From Isoetes taiwanensis (taxonomy: Eukaryota > Streptophyta > Lycopodiopsida > Isoetales > Isoetaceae), in NCBI GenBank assembly GCA_021234155.1, contig JAJEKV010000008.1:24448618-24512617 (forward strand): DNA of 64,000 nt, given 5' to 3'. Each line of letters opens with the position of its first letter. Position 1 is the first letter of the stretch. Positions 1-13,031 of the stretch are shown piece by piece. The translations under genes and the position numbers were made by a program. Below the pieces are notes generated by a model. The model was not told the origin of the DNA, searched no databases, and saw only the letters and a list, made by a program, of their open reading frames with translations.

Positions 1-1300
1 AAGAGAACAGAGAGAGACGGACACAACCAAGTGTTAACTAGAATTCACATAGCCACCTACCTGAATTCTGGCTGGACTCGTTCCCATGGGGCGCCTCCAT
101 CTTCTGGGAGTTGAGAATTCAGCTGGTACTTCACAGGGACGATTGTTAGGGTGATCTTCTGCAAGTGTCTGATGGCGCCCAGCTCCTGGCCTTCCTTGGT
201 CGATCTTCGGGAGTCAATCCCAGGGATAGGGGTCAAGTTGGCATCCAAACTTGGCAATCCCCATGCTGCCCAATCGATTGGGGCAGGTGGCGCCTTCCCA
301 ATTGGTAATTATCCTAATTTCCTAGGTTATAGGTTATTATTATTAATGTGTTAAATTAGCATAGCTAATTTAATCCTTTGTAAGGTAACCCCCTAGGTTG
401 CAATTAAGTTCCCATACCCCCATGACAGCGTACCTTTAGGGAGTGACGTGCTTGTATTTGTACGTGTCCTGTATAGTAGACCGTATAAATACGTGGAACG
501 TCACAGTAACAAATAAGGACGGGGTAAGCCTCATGTATACACCCCCTCTTAGCTTGCATCCAGCGCTAGGGGACCACTTCCAAGCCATGTAGCGCAACGA
601 AGCACCCTTGCTGGGGTGACAACGCCTGATATCAAGACGAAGAAACAACCGCGAGTCCAAGCCACCGCAACATGGACTCCAACCCCAGAGATTATGCACT
701 CATGTATCAACCAAGAGCTTAGCAGATGCCCCACATGTCAGAGTTTACACCATATTTATCATCGTATGATCGAAGAATCAAGAGCCATAATACTCATGCA
801 TTTCCTATGCATTTACTAGGAACAACATAGAACAATGCCAACATTTGCAATGATATCATAGAGGACAGATCACATTCATGTTCTACCACATTATGCTGTA
901 AAATATTCAACAAGTACATGCTAACATAATGCAACCTTGACATATAACCATGGTATCCAAGCATTTAGCATGTCTCTATATATTATACAAGAATACGTAG
1001 AATCTAGCATTTTCCTCCCCATAGGAAAGCAATCATGATATCCCTACAATTTACATCAACTAGTAACGGGTGTTCGGCGTTGTCGGGCATAAATATAAGG
1101 AAAAGAAGTGTTTTGTTTTTAGCACACCAGCCCTACTGGGCCTACAACCTTTTCTCAAATTCTAGCCTATCCACGTAGCACCTCCACCTCATCAAAAACT
1201 GATGTGGCACTATTTTGTGCCATTGGATGTGATCTTTTCCAAATCGATGGTTGAGAAAATTAGAAAAGTAAAAAAAGTAGACTGGAGATAGGAGACGATG
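1..1300. other. No supported gene; LTR-like fragment possible
   Basis: No convincing coding region. A TATA-like stretch (tataaata, about 484-491) sits in a compact non-coding block at 360-560 that could be part of an old LTR promoter, but no paired LTR, primer site or polyprotein was found to support this. Only short random-looking frames occur elsewhere. Confidence 0.25.
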
Positions 1301-1717
1301 TCATGCTTGCGTACATGATCGCAAGGTATTGGGTTTGATTCCGGTAGTGATTCTGCTGCAAAGATAGGTCGCCTTCAATCTGGAGCTTTCCACATCTACA
1401 ATCTCGCTTGCTTCACTTTCTGAGCTAGAAAATTCTTTCTTGCAGACAACAGAGATGAAATTGCTAAGCGGATTGTGGCTAATTTGGTCTGAAGATGATG
1501 AAGATGAAGAGGGCTTGATTTTGTGTTGCAGCGGCGATTCTTCAACCTTTATCTTGATATTCCATGAGGGCTGCCCTGTTTCAAGTTTTTGCTCTTCTGA
1601 TTCTGCTGGACCGAGCTTCTGATTTAATTTATTCACCTGCGCAGGATTTGGTGGATATTTTGCTAAAAGGGTTGGGCCAATTTTAACTTTGGTTCCTGCT
1701 ACATATTCATTGGTCAA
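1301..1717 (-). CDS. Hypothetical ORF, Ser-rich
   Basis: Open frame of 138 codons. The middle holds a run of seven serines followed by a Ser/Glu-rich acidic stretch; the N-terminal part is Lys/Pro-rich. No family recognised and no splice partner identified. The low complexity makes it look more protein-like than a random frame, but chance is possible. A 20-bp tandem duplication (1703-1742) lies at its 5' end. Confidence 0.28.
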   Translation of the reverse strand: MTNEYVAGTKVKIGPTLLAKYPPNPAQVNKLNQKLGPAESEEQKLETGQPSWNIKIKVEESPLQHKIKPSSSSSSSDQISHNPLSNFISVVCKKEFSSSESEASEIVDVESSRLKATYLCSRITTGIKPNTLRSCTQA

Positions 1718-1742
1718 CTATGATATTCATTGGTCAACTATG
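1703..1742. repeat. 20-bp tandem duplication
   Basis: Two consecutive copies of atattcattggtcaactatg. Confidence 0.8.
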
Positions 1743-2263
1743 ATATTATATTGACTAAAATATTAGGGCTTTGATTGAGAATTTGTGGTGCCAAAACAAC
1801 CTCCCAAATGGGCATAGCTAGACGGTACCTAATACCTCCTGATATTTCTCTGAATCTTTGATAAGCCATGGTAAATGTCTGTTGTACCAAAATGGGTTGT
1901 TTTATTAGCTTTTACGTTTCATTCAAAGATGCATGAACTGAACTGTTATATGTTTTAAAGCCATAGTGCAATCATAGATAGCTGCGAATTATACGGAATT
2001 AACTAATATATTCTACTATAGTATTTATGCTGAGCTTTCTAGAAAGCAAATATGGTGAACAAAACTTCCTATGGCTTAGGACCTAGGCTGGACATGGAAC
2101 TGGTTTATGTTATATTTAAAAAATTAGTCCTCTGAATGTAACTGATGCTATCTAATAGATAGACTATACTGTTGTAATGCTAGAATGATTATTGCATGTC
2201 TGTTATACAGATGGTTGCACGCCTATGCTAAAACAGAAAGACCTTGTTTGGGTGATACATAAC

Positions 2264-2530
2264 CTTGAATATCTGTTGCAGATGGTATTGGACTCTTGCT
2301 TAATGCACATAGAAGATTTCATAATTAATTTGTGAATGGATTGCCTTTGATCCTAAATAAAATATGCCTAGTGACAACTAATTTAATGACTAGTTTTACA
2401 TAAGCTTGAATATCTTTTTGCAGATGGTATTTGACTCTTGCTTAATGCACATAGAAGATTTCATAATTAATTTGTGAATGGATTGCCTTTCATCCTAAAT
2501 AAAATATGCCTAGTGACAGCTGATTTAATG
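2264..2530. repeat. Diverged local direct repeat (~125 bp)
   Basis: 2264-2388 is repeated at 2405-2530 with several substitutions and a small length change. The offset is about 142 nt and the copies have diverged, so this looks like a genuine old duplication, unlike the exact 136-nt-offset copies elsewhere. Confidence 0.8.
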
Positions 2531-2536
2531 CTTTCA

Positions 2537-3775
2537 GAGAGAAGTGTTCTTCGAGCTGCTTCTTTAGGAGCCAATTATGCACTTGTCCACTTTTCATCTT
2601 CAAGATACAGTCATAAAACAAGTCATTACCATGACTCTTTGTCTTTAGACAGGGCTGAACTGGGTAGATTAGGTACTAGGGATGATCTAAAACCCATTTC
2701 ATATTCGTTTCATCTGTAAAGAGCATGCTTTGAACTATTTTCCATCACTTTGTGCTTCTTGCAGGTCTATAGTAGGGCTTGAAAGATGCAGGGAACTTTT
2801 TTTTGGAGCTTCAACATAGCATCATCTGTTTGATCATCTAGCATATCTTCTGCAATATACAAGAGGTCATAGTGCCTGGATATGCTGCAAAATGACTTGC
2901 AATTTTGTTAATAGTAGCATGCACAGGGATGCTAAATGTTATATGTTTGCAGGTTTTTCTGATGTTAGAAGATGATTGTAGGAGAGCTTCTTATAATTTG
3001 TATGGGATTTCTTACAAAGTTCAAGGGCAAGCAAGTAGAGGATATTGATACTAAGGCAGCACTATTGGCTTTATGCACTGGAGTTTCTGCGCATCATTAT
3101 CCAAATACACGTTGTTCTAAGATAGTTCAGCATCTTTTTATCTCTGATACATGTTCTTGCAGGATTCTGAATGTTTTAGTTGAAGGGATACTAGACCAGT
3201 GTCCAGTTTCAATGTCTAAAAAGCATTAAGTTTCATGGTAAAGGCATTTTTCCTATAAATCAACCTTTGGTTTGCTATTTAGGATGTTTCTGTTCATGCA
3301 CAATGAGAGGGGGAAATTCATTGAAGAACATTTATGCTATGAGATGTTTTGTTATGGAGGTGAAAGTGCAAGTTCTACTTTTAGCATTTTTGGATACAAG
3401 TTTCACTTGAAAACCTATCGCTACAATTCCGTAGGAGAATGCCTATCTTCTATCCTTTTGTTTAACTCTTCTTGTGTATCAATTCTTCTTTAAACTACAC
3501 ACCTCTTCCTGAAATCTGTGAGGTCATTTTACCATATTATATATTTATATCAGTTATTGCTACTTATATGGTACCCATATATTCTGCAGATTAAATCTGA
3601 ACCTTTGCGGCACTTGGTAGCTGATATTTTCTGTGTAGGAGACGTGGATAACCTGCCTGTATTATATGCCACTTTATTGATGTGTTGTTTACTTTCTATA
3701 CATCAGGTTGACTGCTTAATTTTTGCTAAGATGAAGGGGTTTCTGCATTTCAGAGTGTTATCAGTAAAGCAATAG
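2537..3775 (+). pseudogene. Possible exon remnants of an unrecognised gene
   Basis: Several short open stretches are preceded by acceptor-like sites: ctttcag before 2537, tgcag before about 2953, cttgcag before 3163 and ctgcag before 3590. The first encodes about 60 residues rich in Ser/Arg/His; the last contains a DIFCVGDVDNLPVLYA segment. I could not chain them into one frame and recognise no domain. This could be a decayed gene or chance. Confidence 0.2.
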
Positions 3776-3780
3776 TTAAC

Positions 3781-6750
3781 AATGATGTGAAAGGCGGGTT
3801 ATCTTGGCCATGGTCAGTACACATATTTGCAAGCATTTTGAATTATCTAGGTTATGGCACCAGAAGGATACTAGCAATCGTTTTCAATTATCTAGGTCAT
3901 GGCATCAGAAGGATACTGTTGTCATGAACATTGGCAGAATGTAGTTCTACCATATAAAATGTTACAGAATTCAAAGCTTCCAAAGGGAGAATAAGCTATG
4001 AGAAGGCTTAATCTTCTGAATGGAAATGTGCAGAGGCTATGTTGAATGCCGGCAGAGGGAGTTTTGAAATGCAGACATTTTTCTGCCTTCAAAAAATTAC
4101 CTTTGAGCATCTCGGATGGTGGGTTTCGATTCATCATCATTTGCTATATTGTCATTCCGTGTGTAGAAACAAATAAAATGCTCCAATTTTAGCTATGTGT
4201 TTATAAGTAAATCTAGCATATTTGCGCATTGCTATCTTGGAAACTGTATAATCTATAGAAGCCTTAGAACTTTCTGCATCTTTTGGTATAATAGACCATC
4301 CATTCCCACTAATCTATCTATCTTAGATATATTTCCGTTTGAAGCCACTGTCAAGATTATTTGGAAATTAGATTATAAAAATTACCTATAACATTATCTA
4401 AATGGTAAGCAGAACGTAATTTAAAGCTACACGATTTCCTTACATCTGGACGGCTTGAAGAGAACCAACCATCACAATTCTTGATCCTTGCTTAAACAAA
4501 GGAATTATCGCTTTAGTAATTTGCTATGTCCTATAATAAGTTTGTTTGCAATGTTTTCTTTGACTTTCAGCTCTTGATCTAGCTGCAACTATGTTGAAAA
4601 TACTGTTCGAGTATTGAAGTGTATCGATTTTTTATTCTGCCTACTTCTTGGTTAGGCAACCAATATGCAATGTAGAAAAGGATGTGATAGAATTAGAAGC
4701 TAGGGCCTTGAAGCAAAAAAAGAATACTACTCTTCTCAGAATTTAGTTGTGAGCCCGATCAATTGGCTATGAGTTCATAAAATACAATTGGCGTACAGGC
4801 ATGTGGGCCTTCCATGCTCTATGTGGATGAATTTGTTAATCTAAATAACCTTTGTCTCTTATAATGGCATGATAAAAGATACTCAACTATATTATAATGG
4901 TATGATAAAAGATACTCAACTATGGATCCGGAAAGCTTACTCACGAATATAAAGACTATTACTAGATCGTCTGGTTGGCGTTGTGTAGACAATCTTCATG
5001 TATTAATATGAAATAAAGAGCTCTTTTCTTTTTCACCATGAAGTATAGTAGCCATGAAATAGAATCAATGATCAAGTACTCCAAGCCCATCAATACTTTT
5101 TGCTGTAAATGTTGAACTACCTTCCTACCTTGGCCATGTACTAATGCAGAAGTCATGGATATCTACTATCCAACACTCATCATATGTACCATCATCTTCC
5201 ACCTCTCCTAGAATCATGAGCTGCCAAGCAAACATATTTTGACCTTTTCGAAATTATGAATCAGCTGGGCATTTACTGCGTAAAAATGCGGATTCAAACG
5301 GGTTCTCTGAACAAGCCAGATAGTGAAGAATCAAGCCGGCCTATGTGAGAGATTGGAACACAGATTTATGATTTATAATGGAGACAAGCCCTTCTGATCC
5401 GTCTTTGTAGCGCCTTGAATTTTAAACATTTCTTTAGTGTCTTCTTTTCTCAACTCCCTTTATGATCTCATACCCACCGATCCGGTCTGCCAATTCTTTC
5501 TTTCTTGCTTCGATTACAAGCCTGACTGCCGAAAGCACAAACCCATTTCTTCTTCTTCTTCAGTTTTTTTCCGTTTTTATTTTCTCTTTCTTACTCTAGC
5601 GCTTTTCTGACCGATTCTTTAAGTTTAATTCGGCCCTCTTTCTGTGCATTTGTTTTTCTTATTCCGGCAGATTCATGGGGTATCATACGCTTAACCATTA
5701 TCTCTAAAGCCATAGCAGCATAGTGCCCTTTGCATGCTCATAGCCAATTCATTCCATCAGATACCGCAGTTTTTTCCTTTTACTCGCCCTTTCTATTCAT
5801 GGACATGGAGCTTTACCAAAAGAATACACTTTTCTGCTTCTAGGTTTCATTCTGCTCTTTAAAACACGTCAAGTATTTCGACATCGACATTCGGACGTAG
5901 CATAAAATACCTTTGTCCATCCTAGATCAACTACCAAGCCTTAACCAATTTGACCTTGCTAAAGCCTTCTGGTATGCCTTTTGCTAGTTTATTTATTTAT
6001 TTTTTTATTTATTTTTTTTTCGACATTCGGACGTAGCATAAAATACCTTGAGGTTATAGTATTTGTTAAAGACTTTTAGTAATTTAACTTGAATAAATGG
6101 AACTTTGAATTGTACAATTAGTGTAGCTAACTTGAATGAATGAAACTTTGAATTGTACAATTTGTATAGTTACTCACTCACCCTCCCCTCCTTCTTGGTC
6201 ATGGCAAATAACCCATATTATATATAGCAATGTAAAACATGCACTGCTATGGCATTCAATGAGGAGCACCGAAGTAAGCATAAAGTGAAGTCCTAAGATA
6301 TGGTTGACCTTGGTCACTTAAGATTGTGTTAGCCACAATGGATTATGTATGAGGTTTTGTTCAACATAAGTAAATATGGAGCTTTGCAAGTAATGTCATG
6401 TTGCAATTTTATCATGGCATTTGGATTTTAGCTTGGGACTGAAGAAACATAATCAATTTATAGATAAAAAGTCTTGTGTTTTATGTCTAGGCATCAAAGC
6501 CTATGCTTTGATGTTCTCAAATTGGTATGTGTTGACATTACAATTGCTTCTAAATTTGCATTATCATAAAATTTGTGGAAGAGGAGTTCTCCAAATGGTT
6601 TGCAAGTAAGGCTACGAATTTGTTAATCTATTCCCCCTATGAGGTTTGTCTCATATAGGCATTGGTTGCATTGCTATGAATATCTAAACGAGGTGCACCC
6701 TGGACTACCATGATCGTCGAATCTGTCGATCCTACGACTCAAGATGCATG
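3781..6750. other. Gene-free stretch with small repeats
   Basis: Nothing recognisable as coding. Contains an imperfect ~40-bp direct repeat (about 3836-3876 and 3882-3921), a 30-bp near-tandem repeat (4861-4890 and 4894-4923), a 29-bp repeat starting cgacattcggacg (5885-5913 and 6021-6049), a T/A-rich low-complexity run (about 5985-6020) and an imperfect repeat at about 6080-6170. Confidence 0.6.
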
Positions 6751-7158
6751 TTGGGGTCCTCGCACGCTATGGGTGGCATAAATGATGCCATTTTTAGCCC
6801 TAAATAATAGCGCTATTTAAGGGGGTTTAATTGAAGTTTTAAATTTTATTTTAGCACTAAATCCCGCCCATGGGATCCTAAACCGTCGAACCTTTCCTCC
6901 TTTCCTTCTTTCTTGGAGTTTCTTGGATCGGATTCAGAAACATAGCTGCTCCCCAATCGAGATCCCATTTCCCTGCTTGGTTAACTGGCCAGATTAAATT
7001 GCTGTGACTGTGCTGCTTCCACAGCAGTAATTATCGAATTCGGTTATTTGTACCATTCTAAACAATCAATTGCCAGACAATCGAGATCCCATTACCCTGC
7101 TTGGTAAAGAGCTCGGATCAAATTGCTCATCTGAACAATTTCCCAGACTCAAGAAAAG

Positions 7159-7338
7159 TTGTTTTAGTGGTAAGCATCTAATCTTTGTTGACAAATCTTT
7201 GGAAATGGTAAATAATGTGGAAATGGTTTCATTCTATTATATTTCATGTTGTTTTAGTGGTAAGCATCTAATCTTTGTTGACAAATCTTTGGAAATGGTA
7301 AATAATGTGGAAATGGTTTCATTCTATTATATTTCATG
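7159..7338 (+). repeat. Exact 90-bp tandem duplication
   Basis: 7159-7248 is repeated exactly at 7249-7338. The paralogous copy near 53550-53630 has a single unit, so the duplication arose after the two copies separated, or in assembly. Confidence 0.9.
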
Positions 7339-8019
7339 CTTCTATATTGAAGACAAAGGTTAATGTAGCAGCTGTGGAGGATTGCATTCCATCTTGCTTT
7401 GATTCATCTCTTTATTAGTGTGATATTTCAAGCTACAATTTTTGGGCTTGGCATCAGCGGAAAGTACAGCGCAGTAATGTTTGGTCGTGCAAGTTCAGTA
7501 GTTGATGCTAACGAGTTTAGCATTTGGTACTATGTTTGCAGACAATCAGTTAGCAAATTATGCTAACAGGTTATATTGGTACTATGTTTCGCAGGCAGTA
7601 CTTGCTAGTTAGTATGTGCTGTGTACCCGAGTTACTTAGTGATTTCGTTCTATGTTTGCAGGCAACATTTGCTAAGTAGCAGGTTACATTAAGAACACGA
7701 ATTTTGTGCTACACTTGCAGGCTCAAATTGTTATTAGCGGCGGTTGCTAAGAAGATGAAGTTCAGTGCTAAGTTAGAAAGAGTTAGCTGCTATTTAGCAT
7801 GACATGCTAAGCATTTGCTATTTTGCAGACAGTAGGCCCAAGGTAATTGGTGTTCATGACAATTAGTAATTATTTGGAAAAAGTAGCAGTTTATTGCTAA
7901 GCTCTTAGAGTTAGTACTATTCAGGATAATTAGTGCTATGATTTGGATTTGTTTGTTTTTTGCAGACACAATGAAGAACTTCTAGTGATATATAATTTCA
8001 AAGCTGGTGCAGGGATAGA

Positions 8020-8745
8020 ATGGCAACAAAGAAAACTCAACCTAAAGTGACCATAGACGAAGAAGAAGCAAGGAGAATGTTTGACACATCTGTGTTGCCT
8101 TCATAGGGCATGACCTCTTCAGATGTAAGAAAGGCAGATGTGGCTGAAGATGAGATAAGCAAAATATTTGGCTGTGTAAAACTGGTGAGTACCAAACAAA
8201 TTTATAAGTCTAGTCGAATGAATCTACTATTTGTGGATCAGTTTATGAACATCTACAGAAGATGTTACCAAAGAACTGATGTTTATATTGGAGAGATTGG
8301 GAAGTTTTTTACACGGGCATTCACTTTGCATGTGAGAGGACAAAAGATTAACTGGCAGTCATTTGTGGTTAAAACGAAGAAAAGTGTTACAGCTAAGGTT
8401 GAGAAAGAAGATGAGTATGAGTCCTTATTTCCTCATACAAACGTTGTTGGTTGTGTAGTGGACTATTCTGTCATCAACTCCTTGATTGCTGAGTTAGATA
8501 AGCAGAAGGATGACTTGAATGTTAGAGTTAAAAGTGCAGCCAGTGAAATGAAGGAAAAAAGGAAGTTGTGGAAGAAGTGCAGTTACGAGGTGGATGCTGC
8601 AAAACAACAAATTGAAGCAGCAAAGGCCAGGTGTGAGCACTCCAATGTCATTACATTCTTTCGTCAATGCTGGTTTCCAAGGAAAAGGAACTTTTGGAGG
8701 CGACAACAGCATACAAGAGTATGGAGGAAATTCACAAAGGGGTAA
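8020..8745 (+). pseudogene. Coiled-coil protein family, copy 1 (degenerate)
   Basis: Begins ATGGCAACAAAG with an N-terminus like that of the gene at 54290 (MATKKTQPKVTIDEEEA). An in-frame TAG at about 8104 replaces the glutamate-region codon of the paralogue. From 8110 the frame stays open for about 210 codons: a conserved segment with QKINWQSFVVKTKK, then a Lys/Glu-rich probable coiled coil. Near 8655 the frame differs by one base from the paralogue, whose reading continues SMLVSKE and ends at a donor-like AAAGG|GTAATT. Downstream exons seen in the second copy are missing, cut off by copia sequence. Function unknown; no catalytic motif visible. Confidence 0.5.
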
Positions 8746-8849
8746 TTGCTAATGACCTTTGCAATTACATAGTGCTCAATAATTTTTCTTTCTGCTTCAT
8801 CATTCATTTTATTTTTAAACAGGCAGAAGATGAATAACATAGTTCACCA

Positions 8850-9030
8850 CTGAATTCAAGATTAGAGAATCCTTTTGACTCATTCCCAACTCGTTTAAAA
8901 AGTCTCCTGCTCCAAACAATCTCCTTGGCTGCAAGTGTGGTAGCTGAGTATTCTGCTTTTGCAGATGATAATGCTATTGCATGTTGTTTTTTACATTTCC
9001 ATGAGATTGGCCCACCTCCTAACATCAAGA
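8850..9030 (-). pseudogene. copia RNase H fragment
   Basis: Encodes GGGPISWKCKKQHAIALSS followed by AKAEY and a KEIVW motif, the signature of the copia RNase H domain. The frame then runs across the junction into the dispersed repeat, so the normal C-terminus is lost. Confidence 0.8.
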
Positions 9031-9129
9031 TAAACCCAGAAGTTGATTTCTTTTCATCAAGATCACCACCCCAATCTGAATCACAAAAACTTTGTAGTTC
9101 CAGATTTTCAGAATCAAATCTAATACCAT

Positions 9130-9656
9130 GATTAATGGTTCCCTTGAGATACTAATCATCCTCTTAGCAGATTGTCAGTGCATTATTCCATAGTTGTGAC
9201 AATATATACTTAGAACATTAGCTGCATATGAAATATCTGGTCTTGTACAATTGGCCAGATATAACAAGCAACCAATTAGTTCACGATAGGGTAACTTAGC
9301 AGCCTCAGACTTCTCCCTTTCTATTTGTGGACAATCTTCATTAGACAGCTTGTTTCCAGGTACCATAGGTGTCTCGACAGTTTTACACTCTTCCATATTG
9401 AATCTTTTTAACACTCCAGCTATGTTTTGTCCTGGAGAGAGTGTCATAACTTTCCTGCCTCTATCTCTGCAAACTTCTATGCCTAGAAATTTCTTAAGCT
9501 CTTCAAATCAGTCATTTTGAACCTGCTTTTCAGAATATCTTTGCACTTCTGCAGAATAGTTAGGTCCCTACTGACCATAACGTTGTCATCAACATATAAT
9601 GCAATGTAACAGAAATTGGAATCCTCTTTAAACAAATATATGCTACCCCCTCCTTT
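9130..9656 (-). pseudogene. copia reverse transcriptase, C-terminal half
   Basis: Contains ALYVDDNVMVS (the YVDD polymerase motif), then KMTDL, ETPMVPGNKL, YRELIGCLLYLA and TRPDISYAANVLS, all in the usual copia order. Interrupted by stops and frameshifts near 9460-9520. Continues the RT fragments at 10738-10886 and 14975-15337. Confidence 0.85.
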
Positions 9657-10737
9657 TTTTTTTCAAGGTAAGAAGTTATTGTATTGATCAAATAGAAAAA
9701 ATTACAATACAATACAAAGATCCCTCATGGATCAGATATAGTTTACGTACAAAGGATCCCATCTGGATCAGAATATGTCTATAACTAAAGTACACATGAG
9801 CCTCTCTCGACCTCTTCTTCTGTCTAACTAGTACTACAGTATTAGCATCTTCCCATTTTCCACAAGCTACAAGCAAATCTTGAATGCCCCAAGAAAACCT
9901 CTTGCAGAAATAGAAATGAAGAGAGAAGAGATGTGTTGTAACCTGAACAATCTCCCGCACTGCTCAGAGAAGCGAATATGCTTCAAACTATGATCAAATT
10001 CAACAGCTTTACAACCAAATGTGAGATTAAAGTAAGATGCTGCATTGTCGGGATGCGCCAGTCAGCCAACCTATATAGGCTAGACACATAGCCCAGCCAC
10101 CAGAACTCTCCCTAAATTTTGGCTCATGATATCTGGTCTTGATATCGAAGTATCTTCCTGGACACAATCAAATCCCTAGCTCGACGATCTCAAATAATCT
10201 AAGATCCCTTTTAAAACTATAAATTTAAGATCAAGAATTTGCTCTGCTCCTTTCAAGAAAACATCCCTAAAACTTTCTGCTAGCAAGAAAGAGCAAGAGT
10301 AAAAACCAAATGGATAGAAGATCCAACTAAAAAGACTGCTAAACAGACCCAAAACTACTCTCTTTATGAATTCTGCTCCAACTTATAAACTATGTGCCCT
10401 TTCGATGTGATTTGCATAACAAATCATCATTCTTAAAAAGATTGAGAGCAAAATGCCATGTTAGTGGCTTATCAGGCTGAATCCACAAGACCGCCTTGAA
10501 GCTGCTTCAGAATCAAATCTGCAATTTCTTTAAAGAAGAAAATCTTCTGGCGCATTAGCAAACTCCACTAGCACCAGATTATAGTCTCTGGTCTGCAAGA
10601 GGATCTGCAACAGTACCAGAAAAAGATAAAAGGAGAGCGGCTCCTTCTCTTGTTACCGCCCTATAGCCGCAGGCGGAGCGTGAGCGCCAAGAAGTCATCT
10701 CTTTCCCCCACTTCACAAATATATTGTTCTTTCAAAT
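9656..10737 (-). mobile_element. Non-LTR-like (poly-A) insertion inside copia
   Basis: Foreign segment between two RT parts. Its minus-strand 3' end is A-rich (ttgaaaaaaaaaa next to 9656), preceded by a low-complexity ttgtattgtattgtaa stretch, as expected of a retroposed LINE or SINE. A 90-codon minus-strand frame (9960-9688) is unrecognised. The boundary near 10737 is approximate and no target-site duplication could be fixed. Confidence 0.45.
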
Positions 10738-10886
10738 AGGTGTCCATGCATATATATACCATTGTCTAGGTGATTGTTTCAACCCGTACACAACTCTTTT
10801 TAGCTTCCACACTTTGTCTCTCCCTTGCTCAAAGCTCTGTTTCATATAAATATCTTCTTCTAATTTAGCATTGAGGAAAGCAATGG
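10738..10886 (-). pseudogene. copia reverse transcriptase, middle fragment
   Basis: Reads AFLNAKLEEDIYMKQ and KVWKLKRVVYGLKQSPRQW on the minus strand. It abuts the terminal inverted repeat element at 10887, whose other end meets the preceding RT segment. Confidence 0.85.
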
Positions 10887-11879
10887 CATTAGGGCGGATT
10901 TGGGGTCTCAAAATGGCCCTTATCTTGGATGCCAGAATTCCACGTCATGTTTCTCGCGACCAATGATGTTTGCGCATTTTTTTCCAAAGTCAGTATTAGT
11001 TGGCAAGTAGAAAGAGGAGCAGGCTTACTTGGCATCCACATGGCGAAATTTCATAGGACATGTTTGTGCATTCATTGCAACCACATTAATGGCCCGCATT
11101 TTTCGAAAATCGTATCGCGGACCAAAATAATGGCTACTTTTCCCGCCTACTGTGCACATGCCCACATGCACCAACCACTTTTTCAAATTTTGGCACCAAG
11201 ATTTCCATTGTTCACATTAGCGCCGCTACGTGCATCCTCTCCGCCTTCGCTCTTCATTTGGAATCCAAGTCTCCAATAGTGTCTGTGTTTTTGCGGGGCG
11301 AGCATAGAGTTAAGCAACAACGGCGAGACGATGTGCGGACAAGCAAACGTACGTTACATGCCATGTTTTTACTACCCAAATTTTCATTCTGAAGTTTTCC
11401 TACTTTTCAGCTCTTCCCATTCATCGTATTGCTTCCTGCCATTCATTCTTACAATTCAACGACCGATCTGTATCTCTAATTGCATCCATCATTGCTCCTA
11501 GTACTCCTACATTGCTTCTGCAGTTCATCACTTACAAAACAATAAAGGCATGACGGTGGAAGGATATCTATCCATAGGCTTGTGGGTGAGAATGCTATCC
11601 TTAACGAAGGATGACTATGGAGTTACATCGCCGGAGCGACATTCATACGCAATGAATAGGTAGAACTATAGGGTTCAAAATAAATGCTATGGATAGTATA
11701 TTGCAAAAAAAAAAAAAAAGGAAGGGAGGGGGGGAAGGGGTTTGAAGAGGAGGATATTTGCAAATTTGCACCCTCAATAATACATGGATCACACCATGCG
11801 AAAATGCATATGCACTTTGTAAATGTGTAGTGAGATTTCGCGTCATGTGATCCTTGCTTCTTTTTTCTTCCCTCTTCTT

Positions 11880-12118
11880 GATTTATATTCACTCACTGAA
11901 TCAAATATTTTTCTTTGGGCTATATTTATCAGATGTCGGGGATTTGGGACTAGGGAAAAGCATTACTGGCATCGTTGTTGTCTAACATATGGACATAAGA
12001 GACATGCTTTTCCAAGATTTATATTCACTCACTGAATCAAATATTTTTCTTTGGGCTATATTTATCAGATGTCGGGGATTTGGGACTAGGGAAAAGCATT
12101 ACTGGCATCGTTGTTGTC
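11880..12118 (+). repeat. 136-nt-offset duplication (103 bp exact)
   Basis: 11880-11982 recurs exactly at 12016-12118, with 33 unrelated bases between. Confidence 0.95.
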
Positions 12119-12148
12119 GCCTTATGAGAATGGTGTCCTTGCAATGAA

Positions 12149-12303
12149 GAAATGTTTGATAAGACGTGCATCCAGGGTTGTTGAAAAAATGAGTTACAAA
12201 ATATTTGCTCCATTAGAGGTGTTTACTAATGCCACGACACAAAAGCTCCAAAGACATATTGTATAAAATGTCGCTTTCATGAAAGAAATGTTTGATAAGA
12301 CGT
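12149..12303 (+). repeat. 136-nt-offset short duplication
   Basis: gaaatgtttgataagacgt at 12149 recurs at 12285. Confidence 0.8.
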
Positions 12304-12590
12304 AAGTGTCACATATGGAAACATTGTTAGGTTTGATAAAATAACATAAAAATCTTATTTAATAAAGCTTTGGTTGTTGGTAAAGTGTTGGCTTATTGAT
12401 TATGTGTTTGTATTTTGCTTTGGGACCCTCTTCGAAAAACATAATATAACTTGGAATGATACATATTTTATATGCAAATGAGAGACTATTGATGAGGGAC
12501 TTGGTGTTATTATCTATTGACAACAAACAAGAAAGTGGATCACACCATGCGAATTTAGTATATTCCAACCTTTTAGCTTATACAAAATTC

Positions 12591-12750
12591 GCTTGGTGTG
12601 ATCTTTTTGGAAAAACATGACTTCCTATAGTAAAATTACTTTGATTATCTTTTAATAAAAGAAATACATATGTGTCTTATTTGAAGTTAAGTGTGGATAT
12701 GTGACGTGCTCATTTATTGATAAAGTGCTTGGTGTGATCTTTTTGGAAAA
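12591..12750 (+). repeat. 136-nt-offset short duplication
   Basis: The segment starting gcttggtgtgatc at 12591 recurs at 12727 for about 24 bases. Confidence 0.8.
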
Positions 12751-12794
12751 TAACTTTATGTACTACTAGAGTTGGTAAAGTATTTTAGATGCAA

Positions 12795-13031
12795 ATAGGA
12801 TGCTTGATGTGATCCTTCTTAAAAAAAGATATGCTCTTTGAAAAGGACTAATAACTTTATGCACTTGGGGTGGTAAAGCATTAAATGAGAAGGGGTACTT
12901 GTGTTTAATTTTAATTTGACAACAAATAAGATAGGATGCTTGATGTGATCCTTCTTAAAAAAAGATATGCTCTTTGAAAAGGACTAATAACTTTATGCAC
13001 TTGGGGTGGTAAAGCATTAAATGAGAAGGGG
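12795..13031 (+). repeat. 136-nt-offset duplication (~101 bp)
   Basis: 12795-12895 recurs at 12930-13031. The only difference is one base in a homopolymer A run. A further short copy in the same stretch (13035 and 13171) also shows the 136-nt offset. Confidence 0.9.

Larger units (their letters stand above)
6755..8832 (+). repeat. Dispersed 2.1-kb repeat, copy 1
   Basis: Similar over its whole length, same orientation, to 52979-55098. Shared landmarks are the ggcataaatga(t/c)gccattttt opening, a ~140-bp subrepeat beginning atcgagatccca (two copies here, three in the other copy), and the coiled-coil gene at the end. Substitutions and small indels separate the copies. Similarity stops at about 8832-8845, where copia sequence begins. 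Confidence 0.85.

Noticed and set aside
240-330. tggcgcc at about 287 as a primer-binding site
   Set aside because: Too short, and no adjoining LTR end or polyprotein could be recognised.
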